A stretch of 64,000 nucleotides of DNA from Candidatus Bacteroides merdigallinarum (GCA_019116285.1 DXBX01000032.1:1-64000), one strand, 5' to 3'; positions 1 through 10,187 are shown, counted from the first letter of the stretch. Notes: a model not told the origin generated them from the sequence alone. Program-made: numbers and translations.

Positions 1-3
1 ACA

Positions 4-35
4 AAAGGGACGCTGCTCACGCAGTGTCCCTTTTT
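4..35 (+). terminator. Probable intrinsic terminator of a gene upstream of the window
   Basis: AAAGGGAC-gctgctcacgcagt-GTCCCTTTTT hairpin followed by T-run. Confidence 0.7.
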
Positions 36-161
36 ATGTTAGTTTTTTCATAAGATTTTGAGAGAATTGAAACTTCACAGCCTCAATAGTCCTAATAAAG
101 CACACTAACTATATTTTTAAAAGCAAATGAAAATGTTATATGAAACGCAAATGAAAAAGAA

Positions 162-656
162 TCAATGCCGGATGAAAGGTTCCACCGGTTGTTCGACGCC
201 TTTCAAGCTGTCCAGTTTCTGCTTCTCGGCCGTCACATCCGGAACCTCGCCCGACAAGGCCACCGACGGAGCGGAAATCTGACGGCCAATGGTATCGCCC
301 ACAGCCACTTCCGCCACATCAGCAAAGAACGAACGCTGCACCACGCCACCCAAGCCAACCACTACAGCCACCACAGCCACAGCCTTGAACAAGGGCAAGA
401 AACGGGAAGTCAGCGTGACGCGCTTGGCCTTCACCACCGGAGCATCCAGCCGGGACAATATCCGGGCGTCAAAATCTTCGCCCAAACTTTCTCCCTGACA
501 TTCGCCCGTGTAGGCAAACCACGCCTTGTAGCGACACAAGCGGTCAGGAACATCCGCACTGCCGAAGAAAGCACGCAACCGCACCTCTTCTTCCACGGAT
601 GTCTCGCACCGCCAATAACGCTGCAAGAGTTCTTCTATTTGCTTGTCAGAGTCCAT
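162..656 (-). CDS. Membrane protein co-encoded with ECF sigma factor, putative anti-sigma-like protein
   Basis: 164-aa ORF with one central TM segment (FKAVAVVAVVVGLGGVV), overlaps the 3' end of the ECF sigma gene. Confidence 0.65.
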   Translation of the reverse strand: MDSDKQIEELLQRYWRCETSVEEEVRLRAFFGSADVPDRLCRYKAWFAYTGECQGESLGEDFDARILSRLDAPVVKAKRVTLTSRFLPLFKAVAVVAVVVGLGGVVQRSFFADVAEVAVGDTIGRQISAPSVALSGEVPDVTAEKQKLDSLKGVEQPVEPFIRH

Positions 657-1155
657 AATTCTCTATATTCATAAACTGTTGTTTCACTTTCTGCCGCGCC
701 CGGAACAAATTCACCTTGACTTGTTCTTCGGTGATGCCCAAGACTTCGGCAATTTCCTTGTAACTTTTCTCCTCCACGTCCCGCAACTGCAAGATGGTAC
801 GCTGCTTCTCGGGAAGGGCGGCAACCAGACGATGCAACCATTGCATCCGCTCTTTGTCCACCAGCCTTTCGTGGGGACCCGTAACATCGGGTGTCAACTC
901 TGCCTCCGGGGTCAACTCCACCGTCCGTGCATCCATCCGCTCACTACGGTCAATGGCCAGGTTTCGCGCCACCGTCAGACAATAAGCCTCCACGGAAGAG
1001 AACGCAGACCATTCGTCACGCTTGCTCCACACCCGAATCATCGTCTCCTGCACGATATCCTCTGCCTCTGCCCGGTCGAACGTTATCCGTAAGGCCAGCC
1101 GGAAGAGTTTGTCTTTCAGCGGAAGGATGTCACGACGGAAATCGAGTGTTTGCAT
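646..1155 (-). CDS. RNA polymerase sigma-70 factor, ECF subfamily
   Basis: 169 aa; region 2 (AEDIVQETMIRVW) and region 4 (LPEKQRTILQLRDVEEKSYKEIAEVLGITEEQVKVNLFRARQKVK). Confidence 0.93.
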   Translation of the reverse strand: MQTLDFRRDILPLKDKLFRLALRITFDRAEAEDIVQETMIRVWSKRDEWSAFSSVEAYCLTVARNLAIDRSERMDARTVELTPEAELTPDVTGPHERLVDKERMQWLHRLVAALPEKQRTILQLRDVEEKSYKEIAEVLGITEEQVKVNLFRARQKVKQQFMNIENYGL

Positions 1156-1228
1156 TTCTATTAAGAATGACGGTTGAACAAGGGTAAAGTTACAAGCATT
1201 CTTTGCTTTTTTACATTTATTAGGACTA

Positions 1229-2011
1229 TTACAAGGCGCTTCCCAGGATGCGCGTCCCGCCTTCCCGGCCGATAGTTGCCGCCGAAGTGATGATCACCTC
1301 GCCGACTCCCGCCTGCAGTGCTTCGAACGCATTCTCCAGCTTGGGTATCATTCCGCCCTGGATGGTGCCATCAGCCACGTATCGTTGGAAATCGGCGGGG
1401 GTAATGAGAGGGATGACGCTGTCATCATCGTTCTCATCGCGCAAGACGCCTTTCTTCTCGAAGCAGAAGACCAGTGTCACGTCAAAACGCTCCGCCAATC
1501 CCTTAGCCGTCTCGCCGGCGATGGTATCAGCATTGGTATTCAGGATATGCCCCTCGCCGTCGTGCGTCAGCGGTGCCATCACCGGTACGATGCCACGCCC
1601 GATGAGATCACCCAGCAGGCTGCCGTCCACTTGCTTCACATCGCCCACGAAACCATAATCCACGCCGTCTTTCACAGGGCGCTTGGCGGAGCGCATGACG
1701 TTCATGTCGGCACCTGTCAGCCCCAGCGCATTGACGCCGCGAGCTTGCAGGCCAGCCACGATATTCTTGTTCACCAAGCCGCCATACACCATGGTGACCA
1801 CTTGCAGCATGTCGGCATCGGTGATGCGCCTGCCGTTCACCATGCGGCTCTCGATGCCCAGGCGGGTAGCCAGCTTGGTGGCTGAACGTCCGCCACCATG
1901 CACCAATACTTTATATCCGGGGATGGCGGCAAAGTCGTCCAACAACTTGCACAGCGTGGCTTCTTCCTCCACAATCTTGCCGCCTACCTTGATGACTGTC
2001 AGTTTTTCCAT
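1229..2011 (-). CDS. argB: Acetylglutamate kinase family (possibly acting on N-succinylglutamate in Bacteroidetes)
   Basis: MEKLTVIKVGGKIVEE...VHGGGRSATKLATRLGIESRMVNGRRITDADML; start chosen at the internal Met. Confidence 0.92.
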   Translation of the reverse strand: MEKLTVIKVGGKIVEEEATLCKLLDDFAAIPGYKVLVHGGGRSATKLATRLGIESRMVNGRRITDADMLQVVTMVYGGLVNKNIVAGLQARGVNALGLTGADMNVMRSAKRPVKDGVDYGFVGDVKQVDGSLLGDLIGRGIVPVMAPLTHDGEGHILNTNADTIAGETAKGLAERFDVTLVFCFEKKGVLRDENDDDSVIPLITPADFQRYVADGTIQGGMIPKLENAFEALQAGVGEVIITSAATIGREGGTRILGSAL

Positions 2012-2021
2012 CTCTTCAATC

Positions 2022-3914
2022 TTATTCCAAATATGTATAACCATACAATCCCGACCGATAGTTGGTCAGGAATTCCTTGCCTTCCTCCAGCGTGATGCGG
2101 CCCTCCTTGACGGACTGGCTCACCCACGTCTCCAGCTTGCTCACCAGCCGCTTGGCATTATACTGCACATAATCCAACACCTCGGCCACCGTCTCGCCGT
2201 CTATCTGCTGGTCGATGGTGTAGCCCTTGCTGTTGACGGAGATGTGCACGGCATTGGTATCGCCGAAAAGATTGTGCATGTCGCCCAGGATCTCCTGGTA
2301 AGCACCCACGAGGAAGACGGCGAGATAATACGGCTCCTTGTCGCGCAACGAATGCAAAGGCAAGGTGCTGACATCCGGCCGCGAAGTGACAAAATTGGCT
2401 ATCTTGCCGTCCGAGTCGCACGTCATATCCTGGAGGGTAGCCTCGCGGTCGGGCTTCTCGTCCAGGCGCTGGATGGGCATGATGGGGAACAGCTGGTCGA
2501 TGGCCCAAGAGTCGGGCAGCGACTGGAAGAGGGAGAAGTTGCAGAAATACTTGTCAGCCAACAGCTTGCTGAGCTTGCGGAATTCCTCCGGACAATGCTT
2601 CATATTGCTGGCGATGGAGTTAATCTCCCGGCAAATGCTCCAATAGAGCTTCTCTATCTGTGCCCGCGTATTGAGATCCACGATGCCGTGACTGAAGAGG
2701 TCGAGCGCCTCCTCGCGAATCTGCTGCGCGTCGTGCCAAGGCTCCAGCATGCTGCGCTGATTCAGGTTGTCCCATATCTGGTAAAGCTCCTTCACCAGCT
2801 CGTGGGCATTCTCGTCGGGCTCCCAGTTGTCGTCCATCTCGGGCAGGGAAGCCGTCTCCAGCACCTCGATGATGAGCACAGAGTGATGGGCTGTCAGGCT
2901 GCGGCCCGTCTCCGTGATGATGTTGGGGTGCGGGAAGCCATGCTTGTCCGCCGCATCCACAAAGGTAGACACCACGTCGTTGACATACTCCTGGATGGAG
3001 TAGTTCACGGAGCTTTCGCTGCTGCTGGAGCGCGTGCCGTCATAATCCACGCCCATGCCGCCGCCCGTGTCCACGAACTCCAGGTTGAAGCCCATCTTAT
3101 TGAGCTGTACATAGAATTGCGAAGCCTCGCGCAGGGCGTTCTTGATGCGGCGTATCTTGGTGATCTGGCTGCCGATATGGAAGTGGATCAGCTTCAGGCA
3201 ATCCTTCATGTTCTTCTTCTCCAGGAAGGCAAGTGCCTCCAGCAACTCACTGGAAGTCAATCCGAACTTGCTGGCGTCGCCTCCGCTCTCCTCCCACTTG
3301 CCGCTGCCGCTGGAAGCCAGCTTGATGCGGATGCCAATGTTGGGCCGCACGTTCAGCTGCTTGGCGATGCGTGCGATGAGATTCAGCTCGTTCAGCTTCT
3401 CCACCACGAGGAAGATGCGCTTGCCCATCTTCTGCGTCAGCAGGGCCAGTTCGATGAAGTCCTCGTCCTTGTAGCCGTTGCACACCACCAGCGAATCCGG
3501 GTCGGTGTTCAGACCGATCACTGCATGAAGCTCAGGCTTCGAACCGGCCTCCAGCCCCAGGTTGAACTTCTTGCCGTGGGTGATCATCTCCTCCACCACG
3601 GGGCGCATTTGGTTGGCCTTGATGGGATAGATGATGAAATTTTCGCCTTTGTAGCCATATTCCTCGGCCGCCTTCTGAAAACAACAAGAGATTTTCTCGA
3701 TGCGGTTGTCCAGGATGTCGGGGAATCGCAGCAACATGGGTGCCGTCACGTCGCGCAACTGGAGGTCGTCCACCAGCTCCTTCAAATCGACGGCCACGCC
3801 ATCCTTGCGCGGAGTCACGATTGCATGTCCTTTCTCATTAATGCCAAAGTAGGAAGTGCCCCAACCGGTGATGTTGTACAGCTCTTCCGAGTCTTCAATG
3901 CGCCATTTTCTCAT
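2022..3914 (-). CDS. speA: Biosynthetic arginine decarboxylase
   Basis: 630 aa; YPIKANQMRPVVEEMI PLP-Lys region and SpeA-type C-terminal part. Confidence 0.95.
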   Translation of the reverse strand: MRKWRIEDSEELYNITGWGTSYFGINEKGHAIVTPRKDGVAVDLKELVDDLQLRDVTAPMLLRFPDILDNRIEKISCCFQKAAEEYGYKGENFIIYPIKANQMRPVVEEMITHGKKFNLGLEAGSKPELHAVIGLNTDPDSLVVCNGYKDEDFIELALLTQKMGKRIFLVVEKLNELNLIARIAKQLNVRPNIGIRIKLASSGSGKWEESGGDASKFGLTSSELLEALAFLEKKNMKDCLKLIHFHIGSQITKIRRIKNALREASQFYVQLNKMGFNLEFVDTGGGMGVDYDGTRSSSSESSVNYSIQEYVNDVVSTFVDAADKHGFPHPNIITETGRSLTAHHSVLIIEVLETASLPEMDDNWEPDENAHELVKELYQIWDNLNQRSMLEPWHDAQQIREEALDLFSHGIVDLNTRAQIEKLYWSICREINSIASNMKHCPEEFRKLSKLLADKYFCNFSLFQSLPDSWAIDQLFPIMPIQRLDEKPDREATLQDMTCDSDGKIANFVTSRPDVSTLPLHSLRDKEPYYLAVFLVGAYQEILGDMHNLFGDTNAVHISVNSKGYTIDQQIDGETVAEVLDYVQYNAKRLVSKLETWVSQSVKEGRITLEEGKEFLTNYRSGLYGYTYLE

Positions 3915-3956
3915 TTCCTAATACTTTGTCTATTGCTATGTTATACAGTTCGTCGG

Positions 3957-3988
3957 CAAAGGTACGCATTTGCAGGAAGATAGGAAAG
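3957..3988 (-). promoter_or_regulatory. Promoter region of speA with Bacteroides -7 box TACCTTTG; 32-bp sequence repeated upstream of aroK
   Basis: CAAAGGTAcGCATTTGCAGGAAGATAGGAAAG; the complement carries TAnnTTTG. Confidence 0.6.
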
Positions 3989-4171
3989 AGGTCGGGGTTA
4001 TTTTATTGACGGATTTTTGTATGGAGGGAAACTGACAACAACCGTGATGCCTTCACAATATGATGAGTAAGTGTAGGTGTAGGCGTTGAGTAACAGATTG
4101 CCACAGCCTTTCCGCCCACAAGCCCATACCTTGGCAAGGAAATGGCGACAAGCGACAGTTACAGTTTATAA

Positions 4172-4699
4172 TCACGCCCCCAGCGTCTCTCTCAACCTCC
4201 GCACCGACCCGGCAATCTGTTCGCGGCTCTCCAGCCGGCTGCCGTCGAAGCGATAACGCGCCCGGGCATAATAGGGAGTGCGGCCGGCCAAGGCCTCTTC
4301 GATGAAGGTGCGCAGTTCTTCTTCCGACTTGCCCCGCAGGATGGGACGTTGCTGCGTGGCCACGCGCAGGCGGCGGAACAGGGTCTCCACGTCCACATCC
4401 AGAAAGACGGTCTGCCCCTGGGCATTCATGTAGTCCATGTTGTCGAAGAAGCAGGGCGTCCCGCCACCGGTGGAGACCACCACGTCTTCAAATTCGCCCA
4501 CCTCGTGCAGCATGTTCCGCTCCAGTTGGCGGAAACCGTCCTCGCCCCGCTCGGCAAACAACTGGGCAATCGTCTTGTGAAACCTCGACTCGATGTACCA
4601 GTCCAAGTCGATGAACGACAGCCCCATCTCGCGGGCGAAGGCTTTTCCTAAAGTCGTTTTGCCGGCTCCCATGTAGCCAGTCAGAAAGATGCGTACCAT
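4172..4699 (-). CDS. aroK: Shikimate kinase
   Basis: MVRIFLTGYMGAGKTTLGKAFAREMGLSFIDLDWYIE Walker A and substrate motif. Confidence 0.94.
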   Translation of the reverse strand: MVRIFLTGYMGAGKTTLGKAFAREMGLSFIDLDWYIESRFHKTIAQLFAERGEDGFRQLERNMLHEVGEFEDVVVSTGGGTPCFFDNMDYMNAQGQTVFLDVDVETLFRRLRVATQQRPILRGKSEEELRTFIEEALAGRTPYYARARYRFDGSRLESREQIAGSVRRLRETLGA

Positions 4700-4721
4700 A
4701 CTCTGTTTTTGCGTTTGGAGA

Positions 4722-4753
4722 CAAAGGTAGGCATTTGCAGGAAGATAGGAAAG
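4722..4753 (-). promoter_or_regulatory. Promoter region of aroK, near-identical to the speA promoter segment
   Basis: CAAAGGTAgGCATTTGCAGGAAGATAGGAAAG; one mismatch to 3957-3988. Confidence 0.6.
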
Positions 4754-4803
4754 GGATTAAGGCTTTTTCTCTTGCCCACTTGAAAAAAATGAAAGGCGGA
4801 CAT

Positions 4804-4853
4804 AAAAAAAAGGCGCGGATAGCCGGAACTTCTGCCCGAACTGCCCGCGCCTT
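4804..4853 (-). terminator. Probable intrinsic terminator at the end of the tubulin-like operon
   Basis: AAGGCGCGG...CCGCGCCTT hairpin; on the minus strand followed by TTTTTTTT, just after the stop of 4874-5644. Confidence 0.75.
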
Positions 4854-4873
4854 GCCTGCACCGATGGTTAAAA

Positions 4874-5644
4874 TCAAGCCTTTTCGTCTTCTTCCAAATC
4901 TTTCATGAGTTTTTCCCATTCCTCTTCTGAAGGTTCGGGCAACGACTTGCCTGCCTCCTTCGAAGCCAGCAGTTCTTCCTGCACTTCGGCTGCCGGCTTG
5001 CAGATGATCTCGCAATCCTCATAGGCCGACAGATCGGCATTGGCATCCAAGGGGAAGCCTTCGTCGTTGAAGGTTTTCTGATAATCCTCTATTGCTTTCA
5101 AATATCCCCTGCGCAATTTCATCTGCTTCTTGATTTCCTTGATATCGCCCGCCGAAGCCAGCAATCCGGCAGCTGCCCCGATGCCTGCTCCCAGCCAGGC
5201 TTTCTTCTTGGAGCCGCCGGCCGCCTTGGCGGTCAAGGCGCCTGCCGCAGCACCTACGCCCATCTTCAGCAAGATGGCGCCACCCGACTTCAAGGCAGAG
5301 GCCAGATGTTTCTTGGCCGTGTTCGCATCGCACGCTTTGTTGTTTTGGTCATACACCAGATACTTGTACCGGATGGTACCGTCCTCGTTGCGGAGCGTAT
5401 CCCCGTTCTCGCCGGTTTCTATCATCTGCACCACGCGATAACTGGGCAAGTTGGCCAGGAATTCCTTCGTGGAAATACTGTCTTCCGGAGCCGTCGCAGC
5501 GGTGTCTGCCGCTGCTTCCGTCGTACCCGTCACCGTCTCTGCTGCTTTCTTCAGCTTCTTCAAGAATCCTTGCGCCGAAGCACCCGTTACACAAAACGCC
5601 ATCAATGCCAAGGCGCATACACTTTTCAAAATCAGTCTCTTCAT
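4874..5644 (-). CDS. Secreted/envelope protein with glycine-zipper-like segment (tubulin-like operon, gene 8)
   Basis: Signal peptide MKRLILKSVCALALMAFCVTGASA; GAAAGALTAKAAGG...GAGIGAAAGLLASAG. Confidence 0.75.
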   Translation of the reverse strand: MKRLILKSVCALALMAFCVTGASAQGFLKKLKKAAETVTGTTEAAADTAATAPEDSISTKEFLANLPSYRVVQMIETGENGDTLRNEDGTIRYKYLVYDQNNKACDANTAKKHLASALKSGGAILLKMGVGAAAGALTAKAAGGSKKKAWLGAGIGAAAGLLASAGDIKEIKKQMKLRRGYLKAIEDYQKTFNDEGFPLDANADLSAYEDCEIICKPAAEVQEELLASKEAGKSLPEPSEEEWEKLMKDLEEDEKA

Positions 5645-5712
5645 ACGTCTTAAATTTAATAGTTACTATATGGTTTTCTAAAATCGTCCGTTTTTTCCAC
5701 AAGCAGAATCAT

Positions 5713-7293
5713 TTATTTGGTGTACATTTTTACCCTAAACTGTTTCTTCTTATAGGTACCGCGCGCCTGGCGCATCAGTTCCTCCAGGGGCATATAGACA
5801 ATCTTCTGCCCGGAATCCTCTTTGGGGCGGAACAAGATTCCCGTGGGCAGACTCTTACGATCCAACTCAATCTCGGCAATGCCGTCCGCACCGGATTGTC
5901 CGACCTGCTGGAAATTGTAGCCTTCGTTCTTGAGCATACGGCGGAATTTCTTGTCAGACGAAAAGGTGCTGGACGAGATTTGGCCGAACCCGCGATAGGT
6001 CCATATCTCCACACCCGGTATGGGATTGCCCTCGGAGAGGGTGAGCCACTCCACAAAGGTGAACTTCACCTGCAACTTCATGTCATCAAGCAGATTTTTC
6101 AACGATTCTATCCGCTTCAGGTAATAATCGTCCGGATTGAACTGATACAGTTGTTGCAGGTACGCAATACCATACGAGGCATAGTTGGATACCTCAGCCT
6201 GCGTAGCCTTTCCCTGCTTCTTCAGCGCGGCAATCTTCTGGAAACTGCGGAAAGCCAGCAGGTCATACAAGGCGCATGAGTCGCACAGGTTGATGGCCGA
6301 CTGGATGACAGGTTGCATCTCGCTCACCACGCTCTCTCCGGTGTTCAGAGCTTTGTCATACGCCTCGCGGGCAGCCTTATACTTGCGCATCCCGAAGAGG
6401 CGTCCTCCCTCGTCCATCAAGGCGCTGCATTGGGTGGTGAAGACTTCCTTTTCCACCACAATAGGCAACACGATGTAGGTGCGCTTGGCGCGAGGCGACA
6501 AATCCGAGATGTCCACGGACAAATAGTTGGTACCATCGCCATAAAGCAGCACGCTGGACAGATTGGCCAGTTTCCGGTCCGCTTCCTCCCACTGCGATTT
6601 GATGGCATCCATCTCGTCCCACTCCGGGGCATCCTCGGCCAACGTTCCTTCATCTACCATCGCGTCCAGTTCCGCCTTGCGCTTGTCCAGCCGCTCAAAA
6701 GCGTCACGAGCCTCATCAAGCTTGGCCAGCGGAATCACTACAGTGACCACCCACAACGATTTGTCCGACTTGCTGACTCCGCTGGTGACCTGCGCCTGCA
6801 ACTCGGGCGGACACTTCACCTGCAAGCCTTTGAGAGTCGTGGTAAACTCCAACGCAGCCTCCGTAGCATTGAAATGGACATCGTTGGCCTCCGTCTGATC
6901 TTCCAGACGGATAGGATTGGCCACTTCCTTCAAGCGAAAAGCCTGCAAGAAGTCCGGATTCTTCAGCTTTACCAGTTGGGTTGCCTTGTAAGGAACCCCC
7001 ATCCGGCTCACCTCCAGCTTGGGCTGCTTGGTGTCCTTCACGTCAATAATGACATAATAGCGGTAATAGCCGTCCATGCCGCGACCGTTCAGACGTACGG
7101 AAACCGGATACTTGGCATTCGTCACCGAAATGACCAAATCCTTGTGCTCCGACAAGATGAGCACGCCGCGGTTGCCGTCCAGCATCTCAAAGCAATCGGC
7201 CTCCGGCGCAGGATTCAATTCATTGATGCCCGTCTGCGCACTTATTGTCAAAGCCAGACAAAGGAGACAGCTTAGAAAAAGAAATCGTTTCAT
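5713..7293 (-). CDS. Conserved hypothetical secreted protein with TPR-like stretch (tubulin-like operon, gene 7)
   Basis: 526 aa; signal peptide MKRFLFLSCLLCLALTISAQ; beta-rich N-terminus, helical middle (KYKAAREAYDKALNTGE). Confidence 0.75.
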   Translation of the reverse strand: MKRFLFLSCLLCLALTISAQTGINELNPAPEADCFEMLDGNRGVLILSEHKDLVISVTNAKYPVSVRLNGRGMDGYYRYYVIIDVKDTKQPKLEVSRMGVPYKATQLVKLKNPDFLQAFRLKEVANPIRLEDQTEANDVHFNATEAALEFTTTLKGLQVKCPPELQAQVTSGVSKSDKSLWVVTVVIPLAKLDEARDAFERLDKRKAELDAMVDEGTLAEDAPEWDEMDAIKSQWEEADRKLANLSSVLLYGDGTNYLSVDISDLSPRAKRTYIVLPIVVEKEVFTTQCSALMDEGGRLFGMRKYKAAREAYDKALNTGESVVSEMQPVIQSAINLCDSCALYDLLAFRSFQKIAALKKQGKATQAEVSNYASYGIAYLQQLYQFNPDDYYLKRIESLKNLLDDMKLQVKFTFVEWLTLSEGNPIPGVEIWTYRGFGQISSSTFSSDKKFRRMLKNEGYNFQQVGQSGADGIAEIELDRKSLPTGILFRPKEDSGQKIVYMPLEELMRQARGTYKKKQFRVKMYTK

Positions 7294-7311
7294 AATCTTT
7301 CGCGTTAAGGA

Positions 7312-8331
7312 TTACAAATCAAAGGCTCCCAGCGTGGAGATATCATCATCCGGCTGCTGGCGCACGCCACCCACCCACTCAGGTTGCCAGGTGCGCACAT
7401 GGATGATAGGGCTGCCGCCGTCTTCGGGGAACTCCCACAGCAGGAAGAGGTAGCCCTCGTCGCTATAACTGCTGGATTTCCACTCCTGACGCAGGCGCAC
7501 GCCGTACATGGTAGGATTCACCACGGAGCGGGTGATGCCGGCGCAGCCGCCTTCTTCTCCGTTCTCGCCAATCTCGCTGAACTTGACTTCAATCCACTTG
7601 TTGCGCAGGAATGCTTTCTTCAGATTGCGGATATACTCTTCCTTGCTCTGCTTGTTGTAGCGCACCTTCTGTGTCATCACCCCGCGGTCGTCATTGGAGC
7701 GGACGGTAACCACCGTGCCTGTGATAATCAACGCATCATCACTGAAAATCTGGTTGATAAAATCAATATCCTTTTGGTTATAAGCCGTGCGGAAGCGCTC
7801 GATATACTGCATGATGACCATCTGCTTCTCTTTCTCCACCACACTGCCACAATGCTCCAGGCTCTCCGAAAGCTGGGCATCCAGCGCCAGACGGAAATCG
7901 GTCAGACGCCCCCGCGCATCAAACTCCACGATGGCTTCCTGATAAGTTCCCACGCCGAAATCTTCTTCTTGCGGCGTGATGATCAAGGGGATATGACTCA
8001 CCATCATCGTGCCGTCTTCGAACACCCAACAACGCTCCACCACTTCCTCGTCGTCGCAATAGAACGGTGTGACCGCCCACAGGCGCAACAGCGAACGGAG
8101 CGAAAACTCGTCCATGGGCAGGCCGTTGGTCGTCAGGATGCTCTTGGCCTGCTGTGCGCGGTTGATCTCGGTCAACACACGCCCCAGATTGCGTGCGGCA
8201 TTCTCCAGCGCAGCCGGACGGTCTACCCCTTCGTCGATGGTCAGGGTCACTTCCACAGCCTTGCCCTCGTTCACTCCCCACCAAAAACAGGCAGCCAGGA
8301 TGAACATTATTCGTGTCAATCTCATCTTCAT
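7312..8331 (-). CDS. Secreted hypothetical protein with NTF2-like segment (tubulin-like operon, gene 6)
   Basis: 339 aa; signal peptide; RFRTAYNQKDIDFINQIFSDDALIITGTVV resembles SnoaL/NTF2-like domains. Confidence 0.7.
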   Translation of the reverse strand: MKMRLTRIMFILAACFWWGVNEGKAVEVTLTIDEGVDRPAALENAARNLGRVLTEINRAQQAKSILTTNGLPMDEFSLRSLLRLWAVTPFYCDDEEVVERCWVFEDGTMMVSHIPLIITPQEEDFGVGTYQEAIVEFDARGRLTDFRLALDAQLSESLEHCGSVVEKEKQMVIMQYIERFRTAYNQKDIDFINQIFSDDALIITGTVVTVRSNDDRGVMTQKVRYNKQSKEEYIRNLKKAFLRNKWIEVKFSEIGENGEEGGCAGITRSVVNPTMYGVRLRQEWKSSSYSDEGYLFLLWEFPEDGGSPIIHVRTWQPEWVGGVRQQPDDDISTLGAFDL

Positions 8332-8382
8332 TTTGTCTGTATTCTATATAATTAATGCGTGTAATTTTTTTACATTCTTCCC

Positions 8383-9069
8383 TTAATCCACCTTGATGCC
8401 GATGGCGCCACAGCCTCGGTAATTCGCGATGCCATCCGGCTTGCCTGTCTTCACATTCAGGCGCTCAGGTCCCGGTGTCAACACGGCCACCACTTGGGCT
8501 TCTTTGTTGTATATGACCAGGTAACATTCATCCGGGTCGTCCAGCGAAGCATAGCGTGCATACTCCTCTATCTTACCTTCTTCCTTCAGCTGCTTCACCT
8601 TTTCAGCCATTTTGTAATAGTCTGTATAATCCGCTACCACTTGGATGGCCTCCGGCAGAGTCGGCTGCAGTTTCTCTTCCACAGCCGGCAGATTCTCATT
8701 GGCAATGACTACTGCATTCTCCGTAGGCAGGATATCACTTTTCTTGACATAAACAAAGTAGCGGAACATATTGCTTCCCCGAGGCATGGACAGCGTTGTC
8801 CACAACTCCTTACGGTTGTTCACCACCAGGTTGGCACTGCCTTTCAGCTTCTTTTGCGTGGCCACCCATTTGTTGACCTCGTCATACAGCCGCTCCTCGG
8901 CATAAGCACGTGCATCTGCCTCCGTGGGGGCTGTAGACTCCGCATAAATGTATTGCGAACTCTTCTTGATTTGGTTAATCTGTTTCTTCACATCATCCAC
9001 AGGGCCGGCGAACAGGGTCATCGGCACAAGACAACAAAGAACAAACATCCACCACATTATTCTATTCAT
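8383..9069 (-). CDS. Secreted hypothetical protein (tubulin-like operon, gene 5)
   Basis: 228 aa with signal peptide; start overlaps the stop of the next upstream gene. Confidence 0.75.
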   Translation of the reverse strand: MNRIMWWMFVLCCLVPMTLFAGPVDDVKKQINQIKKSSQYIYAESTAPTEADARAYAEERLYDEVNKWVATQKKLKGSANLVVNNRKELWTTLSMPRGSNMFRYFVYVKKSDILPTENAVVIANENLPAVEEKLQPTLPEAIQVVADYTDYYKMAEKVKQLKEEGKIEEYARYASLDDPDECYLVIYNKEAQVVAVLTPGPERLNVKTGKPDGIANYRGCGAIGIKVD

Positions 9070-10187
9070 GATTTCGGGTCTATAGAGTTAGTTATGAAGA
9101 ATTTTTCTGTAATGTTCTGCAAGGGAGTAAAGGCATAGAGTGTACCCACGAGGGTAGCCTCGCCTTGTATCCACCCGTCCGAAACGGACAAACTGAGTGT
9201 ATGGCAGTAAGCCAATCCGAGATGGACAGCAAAAAGGGTCACTTCCTGCCCGCTCTCCTTCGATTCCTTCACTCCCACGTAAAGCCGGCAACCTTCGTTC
9301 TCGCAATAGCGTACCCACTGTTGCAAGGTCAGATCCATTACCTCCTTGGCATGGCCATACTTGTCCAATGTCAGTTTGAGAGGCACAGGCCAAGGTGCGC
9401 AACCCGTCAGCAAGAGATTGTTGAGCGTCTGCCGGGGCCATGCCTCATCCCACAGAAGCCGCCACATCCCTTGTCCGTCTTTGCGCAAGAATACGCGTGA
9501 ACGTATCATCTCACTCAGGAAAGTCCCCGCATCTGCCACGGCCATTGTATCCGCCTGCGACACCGGACATCCATGCCAGGCCGCGGGGAGGGAATCTCCC
9601 ATCAGATCGGCCGACGTACGCAACAGGTCGCGCTCCAATATTGCCTCCTGCTCCAACAGATTGACTCCCCAAATGGTCTGGCAATCAGCTTGAACCACCA
9701 GGCAGACTTTACCATCTCCCTCACCCCAGGTCAACTGATACGCACGTCGTTCCTGCGCTTGTATCTGAACAGGTGTTTCGGGAGTCAACGACTTTAACAT
9801 TGTAGCGTTGCCTTGCAGGAAGGAGACTGCCTTACGGCTGGTGAACTCCGCCTTGTCCTCGGGAGGCAAGACATCCTCTTCGAGGGCATAACGCTCCACG
9901 AAGTCCAGCACCGGACGCTCCGCGGAAGTAGCTGCCCAACGGGTATCGAACAACTTATAACCTATGTGAGACACATCGCCAAAGCTATTCGTGCGTATCC
10001 GCAAGGTCCTACCCCGGAAACTCCACGTGGAGTCATTGTCCACACCGGGGCTCAGCGTATCCGGCAAGGCCAACCCGATGGCACGGGCCAACCTTTCCAG
10101 ACACGAAGTATGGTATGCGGGGGTAGCCATCGCTCCGCAAGCGAAAGCTACCACCACTCCTACCAACAGGCAACGCCGCAGGTTCAT
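9066..10187 (-). CDS. Secreted hypothetical protein (tubulin-like operon, gene 4)
   Basis: 373 aa; signal peptide MNLRRCLLVGVVVAFACGAMA; 4-bp overlaps with both neighbours. Confidence 0.75.
   Translation of the reverse strand: MNLRRCLLVGVVVAFACGAMATPAYHTSCLERLARAIGLALPDTLSPGVDNDSTWSFRGRTLRIRTNSFGDVSHIGYKLFDTRWAATSAERPVLDFVERYALEEDVLPPEDKAEFTSRKAVSFLQGNATMLKSLTPETPVQIQAQERRAYQLTWGEGDGKVCLVVQADCQTIWGVNLLEQEAILERDLLRTSADLMGDSLPAAWHGCPVSQADTMAVADAGTFLSEMIRSRVFLRKDGQGMWRLLWDEAWPRQTLNNLLLTGCAPWPVPLKLTLDKYGHAKEVMDLTLQQWVRYCENEGCRLYVGVKESKESGQEVTLFAVHLGLAYCHTLSLSVSDGWIQGEATLVGTLYAFTPLQNITEKFFITNSIDPKS

Noticed and set aside
1683-3983. 766-aa + strand ORF antisense to speA
   Set aside because: Exactly mirrors the conserved speA gene; His/Leu/Gln-rich translation is typical of shadow ORFs on high-GC codon-biased genes.
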